This document shows positions 22,901 to 31,185 of a stretch of DNA of 35,620 bases, piece by piece. The stretch lies in the NCBI RefSeq assembly GCF_000003605.2, contig NW_003151258.1, positions 46,765 through 82,384 on the forward strand. Reading direction: 5' to 3'. Under the pieces are notes generated by a model. It was not told the DNA's origin and did no database searches. It saw nothing but the letters and a program-made list of their open reading frames with translations. Position 1 is the stretch's first letter; each line of letters begins with the position of its first letter. This DNA is from Saccoglossus kowalevskii (taxonomy: Eukaryota; Hemichordata; Enteropneusta; Harrimaniidae). A program made the translations under genes and the position numbers.

Positions 22901-25900
22901 AATTGTAACATCAAGTAAAATCATATTTAAATACTGTTCTTTGTTTGAAAGCTACATACGAGAAATCTGATCTTATTTCATCATTTCTTTCTCATTTTTG
23001 GTGTCATTTTATTTTTCCTCTTTGACTGTGAAATCCCTGCTTTTAATGGTGAGACCAAAAATAAATAAAAATAATGCTAAATAAAATTTATGAAATAAAA
23101 TAAATACTAATAATGAAAAAAAAATAAAACAAACAATAATGAAAAATATAATAAAAAAATCCCCACAAAAAGTTTTATCTGATCGCCCATAGTAAAGACT
23201 AAACAATAGATGATCTTTGATCTAATCTGCCCAGGGATGTATTCCTAGAAGTCATGTTACAGTCACTTCTCTTTACAGGATCTTTCCAGGAAGTTTGCCC
23301 CTCTTATTCCCATGCCAACTGCTACTCCCCTAATCACTGCAGCTAAACAAGACAGTGTGCCACAAGAAGAAGAGAAAGAGGCAAGGCCTGAATATCCTAA
23401 ACCAGACCTTCTACAAATGATGCCATTTAAACCAAGAAAATTTGCACGTAAGTATTTTGTCAGCTGTATTTTGAATGACCAGAAGAATTGATCATTTGGC
23501 CTCACATAAAAAAAAAAGATTTCAGGTCAATTATTTTTTCAAAAATCTGAGTTGTGGCAATAGACCATTTTCCGTTCACTGCAAGAATCACGCGTCATGC
23601 ATGAAATCGAACGTAAAAACAGGACAAACAAAGGTCATAGCGTTGTAGTGGCGACAAACATTGTGTGGGATTCAACAAACGCGAAAGTATTTGGGGGGAC
23701 ATTTCCATGCTTAATAATGTGCTGTCCACATTTGATGATAAGCAATTTTGATTTAGTGAGGGTGTTCGGAAGCAATATTCTTCAGTCGAAGATTGGCTGG
23801 ACGATGTGAGCTACGAAATAAAGAAATTTGAGTTCAAAATCAAATCGTTTGATTTTCACGGCAGACGTTCGACACGTGTCTTTCGTGCATCTCGCGAGAT
23901 CTCGCAATTTTACGGAAAATCACCTATTATTTGTTGTTGTTTTTTGTTAAAATATTTGATGTACAAACTATTTGCTTGTTTAATCAATACGTCATCAGTG
24001 GTGAAATAAGTGATAAATAAAGAATGGCCCACACTTTTTTTGGTGGTGTCACATGTGAACACTTACCAGAAACATTATTTTTTTGTTAGGTTTTACCTCC
24101 TGTGGCAACAAAACGACAAGAGTCCATAATGATTTTATCAAAACGAGAACTTAAAACAGCCCATAACATAAACACAAATTTCTTTGTCACCTAATATATG
24201 TGTTCAATGCAGTATGATAGAATAACCATGGCCATTTTTTTCTCAATAATTCCTTAGCTGTTGGATCACATCCAGTGCCAGGAGGAATATTCCCCGTTCC
24301 ACCAGCAGCATCTCATCTTCTGACATTACTTCCACCACCTATATGTTTTCAGGTAAGATATGTTGTTCTCTAGCTTTCCATAAAGGAAAAGCAAAAATAA
24401 AGTACAAAAAATTAAACACAGGGTTAAAAGGATATTCAGTTTCCTGCACTTGAACTGTGTTCCATTCCATGCGGAATGTTGTTGAAACACAGTCCCTCTA
24501 TGATAGAGGGACTGTGGTTGAAAACTAGATTTATGTTTTGTGTTTTGGTCTGTTCATCTGTCTGTAAAACCAATTTCATTTCTTGAACATGCCTGGATAG
24601 ATTTTAATCAAAGACAGAGCTTCATGGTATAGATATGCACATTGAATTCTTTTGTTTTTTTGACATTTAACCAACAGACATTTCTCATTCGTGCCTGGGC
24701 TAAATTTGGTATTAACATTAGTCACATTGTTTTAATTCCAGATTTGATTTAAAATGTCCATCTGGTGGTAATTTATGTTTTTTTCTAAAGTGGTTTACAA
24801 TTTTCTCAGATGCACTTTCACCAATTTTCATTAAGGAACCAACTATTGTACCTGCTGTGGTTGATGCCATGGCTTTGAACACCAAAATTGTTCAACATGT
24901 TCAATAGTTGAGAAAAAATTAGATATCAAAACTTAAGACACCACACCTTAGGTGAAGCAGTCTTGGGTTTCAGGCATATTCAGTGGGTTTTAAATTCACA
25001 GTTTTATCAGTTAGATAATGTGTTCTATGCTCAATTTTACATATTCACTGGGTTTAAATTTAGCTGATTTACCATTTCAGGCATATTCAGTGGGTTTTAA
25101 ATTCACGGTTTTATCAGTTAGATAATGTGTTCTATGCTCAATTTTACATATTCACTGGGTTTAAATTTAGCTGATTTACCATTTCAGGCATATTCAGTGG
25201 GTTTTAAATTCACGATTTTATCAGTTAGAAAATGTGTTCTATGCTAAATTTTACATATTCACTGGGTTTAAATTTAGCGCATTTTCCAGTCAGCAAAATA
25301 AGCAAAATTAAAACCCAGTAATATCTGCATGAAAACAGAGCGACACATGCGGGTATACAGAAATAAATGTATGGTCAGTAGATCAAGTGATCAAGGGTGG
25401 TATAAAATATAAAGGCATAAGCATTTGTTGTGTCTCATGGAGATTTCTTTTTTCCTTTAACATTTTTACCACCAGTTCCCAATTTTCATCACAAATTCAC
25501 AAAATAGTCCCATATATTTAAAAGATTGGAAAAAATAACCAATTATTTGAGTGAAAATTGACTAAAATTGTGTCTTTTGGCTTCAAAATTAGGGTTTATT
25601 TTCAGAAATACTAAACAATACAAGACAAAGCTGCAGAAAGGGTGAGAAAATCTGGTGGTGAAAAGGTTAACTGGCTAATGAGGCTTTTACATAAAACATG
25701 CACTGCACTATATTTACACATAAACACAACACAAGTGCACATAATCCAACAATTACATTTATGTTAGATTATTGTCGATAAATTTCTTCATTTTGAGATA
25801 TGGTATAAAAACACTATTCATTTTGTCACTATAAATGTACATTATAATTGATAATTTCTCTTTATATTACAGGGTCCATTTGTACGAGTAGATGAGATAA

Positions 25901-27004
25901 TCCAAAAAATAGGAGAATGCCAGATACCAGAAGGTAGTGTTTTATGTTGTATTTTCTACATGTGTGTATCGAATACAGAAAATGATGTGGCAGAAAGTTG
26001 ACACACAAACTCATGAATTGGCTAACAGCTTGTGTTTTAACACATTGTCTGCTGAAAGCATCCACTAATAGCTGATAGATATGGTATATAATAGCATCAG
26101 TGGGTGATGTATTAAAGCGGAAGGGTGCAACCTGTGCACACAAGGGAATTGAGTCCCAAGCGATGATAACAACACACTCTAAAACGCAAAGCCTCATGGG
26201 TAGACGCTTGTTTGTAAACAATGACAATCTACGGCTATCAGACACATACGCAGGTGACGACTCCCCCTCTTTAACTAAATGATTAATAAACACTACTCGG
26301 ATCAATAAATTTGATATATAATATTTGTTAATCATTGTCCTTAATGAGTATTCAAAATACAATAAGTAATCAAGCAATGGCTCTTTATGAATAGCATAGT
26401 AGAAAATATTTAAACATGTAGATAGAACTTAACATAAGAACATGCACAACAACTATGAAATGGAATCACTGTAAGATTCCACAATAGAACATGTATACGT
26501 GCACTAGGTAGTAAGCTCAGGAAATGAGTTGAACAGTTCCCTGTGGTTTGTCAGTTCCAAGGCATACAGTTTTTCTTTGGCGAGCCTGATTTGATTCTCG
26601 TTGCCATTACATACACCAGAAATGGACACATCTGTAATGTTATGTCCCCTAGAATTAATTCTTCTTGATGATTTTGCTTTATATAAAGTTTAGTTATTTT
26701 TTTTCATCTTTCCAATAAAAGGCCCTTGGAATAATATTTCAAAACAAAAATCATTTTGTACCAAGCTCTGCAATAATCTAGTATAAATATTTTTATATAT
26801 GATTTTTGTTTTAAAACAGTTCCTGTTTCTGAACCTACTGAGAATGGTGTCAACAACGAGAAAGATGCTTCCTTGGAGAGTGATCCGAAGAAAAGAAAAC
26901 GAGAGGGCTTAGCAATAGGAGATGACTCAGATGATGATGATAACATAATCCAAGCACCTGCACATGATATTTATAGAAGTAGACAACAGAAGCGTGTCAA
27001 GTAG
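10887..27004 (+). CDS. CSTF3: CSTF3 (CstF-77), 5'-partial gene, 17 coding exons
   Basis: Cleavage stimulation factor subunit 3 is the HAT-repeat scaffold of CstF in the nucleus. It binds CstF-64 and CstF-50 and stimulates cleavage of pre-mRNA at poly(A) sites. Exons joined by GT-AG introns are 10887-10919, 12215-12414, 13201-13327, 14301-14378, 15368-15530, 16333-16442, 17373-17489, 18941-19015, 19497-19640, 20321-20423, 21127-21195, 21503-21599, 22063-22161, 23279-23447, 24258-24352, 25873-25933 and 26820-27004. The phases agree at every junction except the exit of 21127-21195, which is one base short. The product is about 641 residues: HAT repeats to about residue 440, a linker, the Pro-rich CstF-64-binding 'monkeytail' region (about 530-580) and an acidic/basic tail ending [12 protein letters not shown]. 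The human protein is 717 residues (recalled), so about 75 N-terminal residues lie upstream. Family assignment is near certain from long stretches matching the vertebrate protein. Confidence 0.97.
11022..11927 (+). mobile_element. Hairpin-ended repeat element, copy 2 (906 bp)
   Basis: Same orientation and termini as the copy at 6364-7438, but one internal module shorter. The 5' hairpin is well preserved: arms 11022-11036 and 11040-11056, loop GTA. The hairpin near the 3' end is at 11825-11847. It sits in the intron between CSTF3 exons 10887-10919 and 12215-12414. A target duplication is not clear here. Confidence 0.85.
12215..12414 (+). CDS. CSTF3: CSTF3 exon b
   Basis: Encodes residues 12-78 of the window protein, starting [21 protein letters not shown] and ending FLKGV with the Val codon split (exit phase 2). 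It carries two HAT-type signatures, LWKCYLSYV and [11 protein letters not shown], belonging to the HAT-N domain. The acceptor is ttatcttcag and the donor gtaagt. This is one of the most conserved parts of the gene and by itself fixes the identity. Confidence 0.97.
12880..13157. repeat. Interspersed repeat, copy upstream of CSTF3 exon c
   Basis: About 280 bp sharing order and wording with 13873-14093: aaaaatggtgactttgactg, caacaag.acaaac.gagac, gctttaatta, gtgattggaag, gtgggaaaatcaatgttt, and a final ccctttaa. It ends 43 bp before exon 13201-13327. A third, partial copy is at 3278-3350. Confidence 0.8.
13201..13327 (+). CDS. CSTF3: CSTF3 exon c
   Basis: Enters in phase 2, completing the Val codon, and reads [20 protein letters not shown] through [10 protein letters not shown] (window residues 79-120). 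It is the linker helix plus the next HAT repeat. The acceptor is ctcttggcag and the donor gtaagt, exit phase 0. Copies of one interspersed repeat lie in the introns on both sides of it. Confidence 0.97.
13873..14093. repeat. Interspersed repeat, copy downstream of CSTF3 exon c
   Basis: About 220-bp copy of the 12880-13157 repeat in the same orientation, somewhat diverged (gatggcgattttgactg, ggctttaattaggta, gtgggaaaattaatgttt, gtcctttaa). Confidence 0.8.
14301..14378 (+). CDS. CSTF3: CSTF3 exon d
   Basis: 26 codons, [20 protein letters not shown] followed by ARRVAK (window residues 121-146), phase 0 at both ends. The acceptor tatttttcag is strong and the donor is gtatac. It matches the [20 protein letters not shown] region of vertebrate CstF-77, near the end of HAT-N. 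Confidence 0.97.
14379..15367 (+). other. CSTF3 intron d-e, unusually open on both strands
   Basis: Around 14521-14847 both strands stay open for about 90-108 codons. No family is recognised and codon-like order is weak. It may be a decayed insertion. The rest of the intron shows nothing. Confidence 0.25.
15368..15530 (+). CDS. CSTF3: CSTF3 exon e
   Basis: Encodes [20 protein letters not shown] onward to [12 protein letters not shown] (window residues 147-200 plus one base). It contains the HAT signature LWKKYIAWE. The acceptor is aatacag and the donor gtacag, exit phase 1. The following exon supplies TA of the Val codon. It spans the HAT-N/HAT-C boundary by comparison with the known structure. 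Confidence 0.97.
15710..16170. repeat. Interspersed repeat, AT-rich decayed copy
   Basis: Shares ordered blocks with 23550-24000: gtaaaaacaggacaaataaa, ggtcatag, gtatttgggggg, aataatgtgct, and aaagaaattcaaatcaaatc. It lies in the CSTF3 intron after exon 15368-15530. Confidence 0.65.
16333..16442 (+). CDS. CSTF3: CSTF3 exon f
   Basis: Enters in phase 1 and encodes [20 protein letters not shown] to LMSEKG (window residues 201-237). The HAT signature is [11 protein letters not shown], at the start of HAT-C. The acceptor is tttctag and the donor gtaagt, exit phase 0. Confidence 0.96.
16941..17200 (+). mobile_element. MITE-like element, TTTAACCTTTTCA termini, copy 1
   Basis: 260 bp bounded by inverted termini TTTAACCTTTTCACC and its complement (GCTGAAAAGGTTAAA). 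It has no coding potential and lies in the CSTF3 intron before exon 17373-17489. It shares its interior (tcttcaatatttctgga, gccaacagacaaaattt) with 31186-31416 and, inverted, with 25456-25670. Confidence 0.8.
17373..17489 (+). CDS. CSTF3: CSTF3 exon g
   Basis: 39 codons starting [20 protein letters not shown] and ending [11 protein letters not shown] (window residues 238-276). This is the HAT-C domain that forms the CstF-77 homodimer in known structures. The acceptor is accattcag and the donor gttagt, slightly off consensus. Phase 0 at both ends. Confidence 0.96.
17874..17995. mobile_element. 122-bp palindromic foldback element
   Basis: Left arm taataataaggttattaca then gtatacctcaaagtatg; right arm is its complement with a few differences, ending cctcatattatta. 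The arms are about 37 bp around a loop of about 46 bp. A typical short foldback or MITE remnant. Confidence 0.8.
18006..18141. mobile_element. Foldback element with TACTGTAAA ends, copy 1
   Basis: 136 bp bounded by TACTGTAAAA and TTTTTACAGTA, with internal inverted pieces (tttcgctgat / atcagcgaaaa, aaaatccagcg). It belongs to the same family as 35069-35260 and a decayed copy ending about 22746. Confidence 0.7.
18941..19015 (+). CDS. CSTF3: CSTF3 exon h
   Basis: 25 codons, [20 protein letters not shown] then IDPTL (window residues 277-301), phase 0 at both ends. The long pyrimidine tract tttttctttcag precedes it and the donor is gtaagt. It matches the vertebrate [16 protein letters not shown] region. 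Confidence 0.97.
19497..19640 (+). CDS. CSTF3: CSTF3 exon i
   Basis: 48 codons, [20 protein letters not shown] to [10 protein letters not shown] (window residues 302-349), phase 0 at both ends. It has two HAT helix pairs ([17 protein letters not shown]). The donor is gtaagt. Two CTCF-like motifs start 18 bp into the following intron. Confidence 0.97.
19658..19690 (+). promoter_or_regulatory. Two tandem CTCF-like core motifs
   Basis: CCACTAGAGGGC occurs at 19658-19669 and again at 19679-19690, same strand, 21 bp apart. It fits the CTCF core CCASYAGRKGGC at every position. It lies 18 bp after the donor of exon 19497-19640. Binding is inferred only. Confidence 0.35.
20321..20423 (+). CDS. CSTF3: CSTF3 exon j
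   Basis: Encodes [20 protein letters not shown] to IDYLSHLN plus one base (window residues 350-383, exit phase 1). The HAT signature is YILAYIDYL. The acceptor is ttatttcccag and the donor gtaagt. The next intron contains the assembly gap. Confidence 0.97.
20860..20952. other. Assembly gap (93 N) with duplicated flanks
   Basis: The 62 bp before the gap (20797-20858) are repeated exactly after it (20953-21014). The contigs probably overlap, so the gap is likely artificial. It lies in the CSTF3 intron between exons 20321-20423 and 21127-21195. Confidence 0.97.
21127..21195 (+). CDS. CSTF3: CSTF3 exon k, one base short (apparent frameshift)
   Basis: Reads [15 protein letters not shown] in the frame set by exon j, exactly as in vertebrates. 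It then gives EIFLLRNQ, while the +1-shifted frame gives the expected family sequence GNLPPEKSG. The exon is 69 nt; 70 would keep the downstream frame, because exon l requires two bases before its first A. One base is therefore missing around 21168-21172 (acatcggaaa), most simply a GGG run read as GG. The acceptor is tctatacag and the donor gtgagt. Confidence 0.93.
21503..21599 (+). CDS. CSTF3: CSTF3 exon l
   Basis: Reads (G)[20 protein letters not shown] to HAVFKE (about window residues 407-439), the last HAT repeat. The acceptor ttgttcag gives entry with one base. A second AG two bases downstream (cagag) would restore frame with the shortened exon k, but leave exon k's end garbled. The donor is gtatgt, exit phase 0. 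Confidence 0.95.
22063..22161 (+). CDS. CSTF3: CSTF3 exon m
   Basis: 33 codons, [20 protein letters not shown] then [13 protein letters not shown] (about residues 440-472), phase 0 at both ends. This closes the HAT-C domain. The acceptor is tatattctag and the donor gtatgt. It matches vertebrate [28 protein letters not shown] closely. Confidence 0.97.
22240..22587 (-). mobile_element. tRNA-derived SINE
   Basis: On the - strand the head starts near 22587 with an A-box-like TAGCATAGTAG (22575-22585) and a B-box-like AGTTCAAATCC (22532-22542), spaced as in a tRNA gene. It is followed by about 280 bp of GC-richer, non-coding body. The tRNA folding is imperfect, so this is a SINE rather than a working tRNA. 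The lower end is approximate. Confidence 0.65.
22590..22746. mobile_element. Foldback element with TACTGTAAA-type ends, decayed copy
   Basis: About 155 bp beginning gactataaaatagttt and ending aaagtatattacagta, with interior aagcgaaaataaag. It abuts the SINE head at 22587. The boundaries are approximate. Confidence 0.45.
23279..23447 (+). CDS. CSTF3: CSTF3 exon n (linker)
   Basis: Encodes the less conserved linker [20 protein letters not shown] followed by an acidic stretch and then [21 protein letters not shown] (about residues 473-528 plus one base, exit phase 1). The [14 protein letters not shown] motif is shared with vertebrates. The acceptor is ctctttacag and the donor gtaagt. Confidence 0.95.
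23550..24000. repeat. Interspersed repeat, CpG-rich copy
   Basis: Counterpart of 15710-16170. It keeps many CpG sites (cacgcgtcatgc, ctcgcgagatctcgc) that are TG/CA in the other copy, as expected if this copy is younger or less methylated. It lies in the CSTF3 intron after exon 23279-23447. Confidence 0.65.
24258..24352 (+). CDS. CSTF3: CSTF3 exon o (monkeytail, first half)
   Basis: Enters in phase 1 and reads (P)[20 protein letters not shown] then [11 protein letters not shown] (about residues 529-560). This Pro-rich segment corresponds to the CstF-64 hinge-binding 'monkeytail' of CstF-77/Rna14 (established for the family). The acceptor is attccttag and the donor gtaaga. Confidence 0.96.
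24455..24800 (+). mobile_element. Diverged relative of the hairpin-ended element
   Basis: Begins with a hairpin (CTGTGTT ... AACACAG, 24455-24491), then a near-perfect palindrome at 24488-24516 (AGTCCCTCTAT, G, ATAGAGGGACT), then 'ttatgttttg' and 'cttgaacatgcctggatag' as in the two long copies. The 3' part is degraded. It lies in the CSTF3 intron after exon 24258-24352. Confidence 0.55.
24968..25280. repeat. 107-bp tandem repeat, three units
   Basis: Units start at 24968, 25075 and 25182 (tttcaggcatattcagtggg), the last truncated near 25280. Each unit carries tattcactgggtttaaattt, which resembles the arms of the TACTGTAAA foldback family. It may be a tandem amplification of such an element within a CSTF3 intron. 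Confidence 0.9.
25456..25670 (-). mobile_element. MITE-like element, TTTAACCTTTTCA termini, copy 2 (inverted)
   Basis: 215 bp in the opposite orientation to the other two copies, ending ggtggtgaaaaggttaa. It lies in the CSTF3 intron before exon 25873-25933. The left terminus reads tttaacatttttaccaccag. Confidence 0.75.
25873..25933 (+). CDS. CSTF3: CSTF3 exon p (monkeytail, second half)
   Basis: Encodes [20 protein letters not shown] plus one base (about residues 561-580, exit phase 1), matching human GPFVQVDELMEIFRRCKIPN. The acceptor is ttatattacag. The donor gtagtg is weak (G at +5 is missing). Confidence 0.94.
26281..26408. repeat. Interspersed repeat, copy 1 of 2
   Basis: Resembles 33834-33956 in order: aataaac.ct.ctc.gat, gataatatttg.taatc.ttg, agcaatggc..tttat, and atagcagag.agaaaat. 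It lies in the last CSTF3 intron. Confidence 0.55.
26820..27004 (+). CDS. CSTF3: CSTF3 terminal coding exon q
   Basis: Reads (V)[20 protein letters not shown], a basic PKKRKRE cluster that looks like a monopartite nuclear localisation signal, an acidic DDSDDDD run, then [13 protein letters not shown] and TAG at 27002-27004. The C-terminal DIYR.RQQKR motif is the family signature. The segment around TVEEAVRIITGG, present in the human protein after CKIPN (recalled), is absent here. Confidence 0.95.
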
Positions 27005-28140
27005 TAATTTGAATCCTGGCATCAAGTTTGTTATTCCACTGCGGGCTTTGATGTACAAGATGGCGTGCAGGGTAGATTTGTACAACAAGAAGTAGCATGG
27101 AAATTTTTAGTTATTGAAAATATGTAATGGATGGATACTCAGGATGCATGCAGTAACAGATTTCGCTTTGAAATCTAATTTTCACATGTACATTTGCCAG
27201 TTGGAGATGTTAGTTTTGTCTGTATATAGTGGGCATTATTTTGACAGTTACTGAATGCTTGCTTTAACTCTTTGAGTCTCAAAGTCATCTTCTCTCGCAC
27301 CATCCACAAAATAGTTCCATTTTTAGTATGTTTTTGTACACAGGAAATGCTGACAAAAATTTTAACTTTTTTGATCAAAAACTAGAAGCAATGTCACATA
27401 TTGTCAGTTTGGTCCAAGACTAAGATATTTAATTCAGTGAAAATAACAGAAATGTGAACAATTTTACCCAATTTCAAGTGGGAAACAACAGCATCTAACT
27501 TTAGAAAATCCATTGATGTTTTGGGAAAAGTCATTTACTGGTATTGTTTATTGATATCTGCAGATGATATCCATTTAATTTCTATTGATACATGATAGTG
27601 TTTGCATTAATTTAGTTGAAAAAAAAAATTCCCTAACTCATTGCTGAAAATTTGGCCACATTTCTTTTAGTTTACCCAAATTTTCATAAACACTTTGTTA
27701 GTAGCAAGTCAGAGTAACATAACATGGGGCCCAACATATACAAACTAAATTAATGTGCATACTTCCAGGTATCAATGAGTATAAAATTGATACTATAGGA
27801 TTATAAAAAATGATATCATAAATGACTTTCCAGAAGATCAAACAAATTTACAAAAAATAGTTTGGGCATTAGTTAGCATATTAGTTTTGTTGTTGTATGA
27901 TATAAATGTGTGGTACTGCACAGTATTGTTAAACCTTCAACAGTTTCCTGGCGTTGTCTCTCAAAGTGGTGCTCTGCAGTGATTTTAAAGTTGTATAGCT
28001 AGGTACATGTACTGCAGAGAATAGTTTTAGGTTTTTTTTACTGATCAAGACAAGTAAGGGCTCACTTTGTTCGAAAATTAACATTTGAAAATGTAAATAA
28101 TTATACCAATTTGTTATTAGCAAGAGTGAGATATTCTTTT
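27005..28140 (+). other. Presumed CSTF3 3' UTR or 3' flank, no gene
   Basis: AT-rich sequence with no credible coding potential and no AATAAA. If the poly(A) site is near 29890, this is the first part of the 3' UTR. Nothing else is recognised. Confidence 0.4.
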
Positions 28141-28740
28141 CTCATCATACCAAGCTGCTCTCCCTGACCAGCAATGGTACATTCCAGATATCCTTCTCTC
28201 ATAGTACCAAGCGGCTACCCCTCATTAGCATTGGTAAAATCCAGAAATCCAGCAGTCAGCAGCAATGGTACAATCCAAATATCATTTTCTCATCGTACTA
28301 AGGTGCTCTCCCTCAGCAGCAATGGTACAATCCAAATATTCTCTCATCATACTAAGGTGCTCTCCCTCAGCAGCAATGGTACAATCCAAAAATCATTCTC
28401 TCATCATACTAAGGTGCTCTCCCTCAGCAGCAATGGTACAATCCAAATATCATTCTCTCATAGTACTAAGGTGCTCTCCCTCAGCAGCAATGGTACAATC
28501 CAAATATACTTCTCTCATCGTACTAAGGTGCTCTCCCTCAGCAGCAATGGTACAATCCAAATATCATTCTCTCATCATACTAAGGTGCTCTCCCTCAGCA
28601 GCAATGGTACAATCCAAATATCATTCTCTCATCATACTAAGGTGCTCTCCCTCAGCAGCAATGATAAAATTCAAATATACTTCTCTCATCGCACTAAGGT
28701 GCTCTCCGTCAGCAGCAATGGTACAATCCAAATATCATTG
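28141..28740. repeat. 57-bp minisatellite, about ten units
   Basis: Tandem units of 57 bp (one of 54) with core gcagcaatggtacaatcc and ctaaggtgctctccctc. Successive copies of caatgg start at 28263, 28320, 28374, 28431, 28488, 28545, 28602, 28659 (variant) and 28716. The first units, from 28141, are diverged. Because 57 is a multiple of three, open frames run along the array without coding meaning. It would lie in the CSTF3 3' UTR if the signal at 29868 is used. Confidence 0.95.
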
Positions 28741-29867
28741 AATAATCTCAACACCATGAAAACAACATACAATTTTTGCTACGTAAAAAAAACACTGAAT
28801 AATAACTAGGTTTGCATGTTTGTTTGTTTTTAAAAAATTGCATTTTATCATGCTTTTTTTATTTCTGTGTTTTGTCGTTAAGATGTATTATTGCTGTATG
28901 CAATGTGATAGCCTCATCAATGACGTATGAGATTAAGGTTTATATATGATGAATATTGTACGAGAAGCAAAATCTAGTGTTTTGCGAACGTTTGAAATCA
29001 ATCCCTTTCCTTGCGCATTAATCAAACATAGTTCTAACCAATAGCATCACAGAACGTGGTAATAGTTCTATAGGGCCCTCTCACCCATAACTATAATTCT
29101 AACCCTACCCCTCTAGTTACCCTCTTTAGGTCACTTATAATCATTTCGAGGGGCATATTGAATTACATTGAGGGGCTGAAGTGTTAGAGTTAATGTAGGT
29201 TTCTCTTACGTTTTTGTGACCGTGTCACTTCTTCAATTCACGCATATCACAAACATATCCTCATCTTTCAAATCCTTGGTCTCGTAATATGGTAACTGTT
29301 TGACTTCTTATTAATACAGAGTGTTGGGTAATTATTTGTTCAGATATTAACATATATGGCAATCAATCAGACTGAAGTCCTCCTGTATTTAGAAGTTCAT
29401 ACTTCAGTCCACAACATTGCCATATTTGGGAAACAGTTGTTCTATCATCACATTATGGTCACCATTGGTCCACTGTATCAAATAGAAATTCATTATGCCT
29501 TATATGGAAGTTCTTGTCAGCATCAGCATCATTCATCTTATACGAGGATCCATTGTTATCAGTACTATATATAGCAATCTAACTCTGCGAGTACATCTTC
29601 AAACAGAACTGCCACCCAAACCCCCCACACATCGAATAAGGCATTTGGTAGGTAGCATTGCATTCAGCTAAACTATTCTGTCATAGTTTGGAGAGCAAAA
29701 TCAATAGCTGTGATTAACCCCCTACCCCAAAACGTTTGACACCCTTAAAAGTGAGGGTCTTCTAAAAATTGCCTGTTATTTAATTATGTACATTTCTTCT
29801 ATGATTTGTAACCTAACAAAACTAAGCTACTGTTTTTTTCTTTGAAAATATTTGTATAGATGATACA

Positions 29868-29873
29868 TTTTAA
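29868..29873 (+). terminator. Candidate CSTF3 poly(A) signal AATAAA
   Basis: AATAAA in ttttaaataaagg is the first canonical hexamer I find downstream of the CSTF3 stop, 2.86 kb away. A GT-rich stretch (gagtgtaccggtagtgtttt) follows at about 29900-29920 and fits a downstream element. Use of this site would give a 2.9-kb 3' UTR containing the 57-bp minisatellite. Variant hexamers closer to the stop cannot be excluded. Confidence 0.4.
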
Positions 29874-29989
29874 ATAAAGGATTTTCTATAAAGAATATTG
29901 AGTGTACCGGTAGTGTTTTTTTATTTCCAAACATTTTAGTGACTTGTGTGCAAAACACACAATGAGAGACTGCGCAGTTACCCTATCTG

Positions 29990-30690
29990 TCTGCCTGTTC
30001 CACTGATACTGTATTTCAATGAAACTTGGTTCACAGAATGAGATGCTCTGGGAAAATGCACAGACCTTCCTTTTTATTGAAGTTTGTGCATATTAATGAC
30101 CTAATTTGCATATTAATACCCAATTTTTAGCTGTAATATTTCAAGAACCATCCAACAAATAAAACTCAAGGTAGAAGCCCACTCTTATTTCCAAGAAATG
30201 TTGTCGTAAATCACATGACAGCATTCATTGTGTAAAATCATGCAGCTACTGTCCCATGAAATAGCATTTCTTTGTGTGTTACAGCAACATATTTTGGGAA
30301 TATATTATTTTTTTCAGCCTGTCACCATCCTACAATTGAAGATGTGACATGTCTTTGTTAATATCCTTATATTGCTCGTAAGTACAATTTATTATAAAAT
30401 GAATAAATTCTGGGTATTTGAGATCATGTATAGGCTTCTACCTCAATACATAAATGCTCTGGGATAATAATTTGTATTGCAATCCATGCATATTCATTTA
30501 AATTGTCCAATTTGTAGGTGTTCTACAGGTATCTCAAGACCCACTGTGCAGAAACACTGTACATAGTTGATCTGAGGTAAACCACAAACTTTATTATTTT
30601 TGGTTGAAATCAGTGCATATTAATTGTTCATTTACAATTTTTGTGTTGATATCTCAAAATCTGATCAATAAATGCTTGGGGATAATCCAC
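29990..30690. repeat. Degenerate AT-rich repeat, same family as 1-560
   Basis: Diverged units with tttcaatgaaacttggttc, gatgctctgggaaaatgcac, gcatattaatgacctaat and tatctcaaaa, near 30010, 30440 and 30600. An 11-base G run follows at 30877-30887. Confidence 0.7.
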
Positions 30691-31185
30691 AAATATTATT
30701 TCCTTTTCTGTTAGTATTATCTTTAGTTTTGTGAATCAAATTGCTCTTACATTGTCCATCACAAAAAGCGTTATCAATTGAAATGTTTGTTTCAAAAATG
30801 TTAAATTCAAAGTTAGTGGTATGCAAATAATGGCTGAGGGGTGATAACATTCATTTGGCTGATGAGATAAATTTGTGGGGGGGGGGGCACCATAAGGAAA
30901 CTGTACAGTTTGTATCATCTTTAACTACTTTATATTAATTAGATTATTATTAATTAACTTTATGTTATTAAGATGATTGAAATGTCCCTCATATGAATTT
31001 CCACAATACCAAGATTTATAAGTTGTGTGATCCTGTATGAAATGAGAAAAAGTATCAAATGGACATTTCTAGACATACTGTACTAATACAAATACTTCAG
31101 TCTATGAAAGAATTGCTGTCTTTGCTTATTCACAAAACGGGGATTATGCAAATTTTGAATACGGCAGTAATCCCGCTGACCTCTG

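Noticed and set aside
28174-28809. A 211-codon frame with 19-residue repeats
   Set aside because: It follows from the 57-bp period, a multiple of three. A second frame is equally open and there is no non-repetitive coding sequence.
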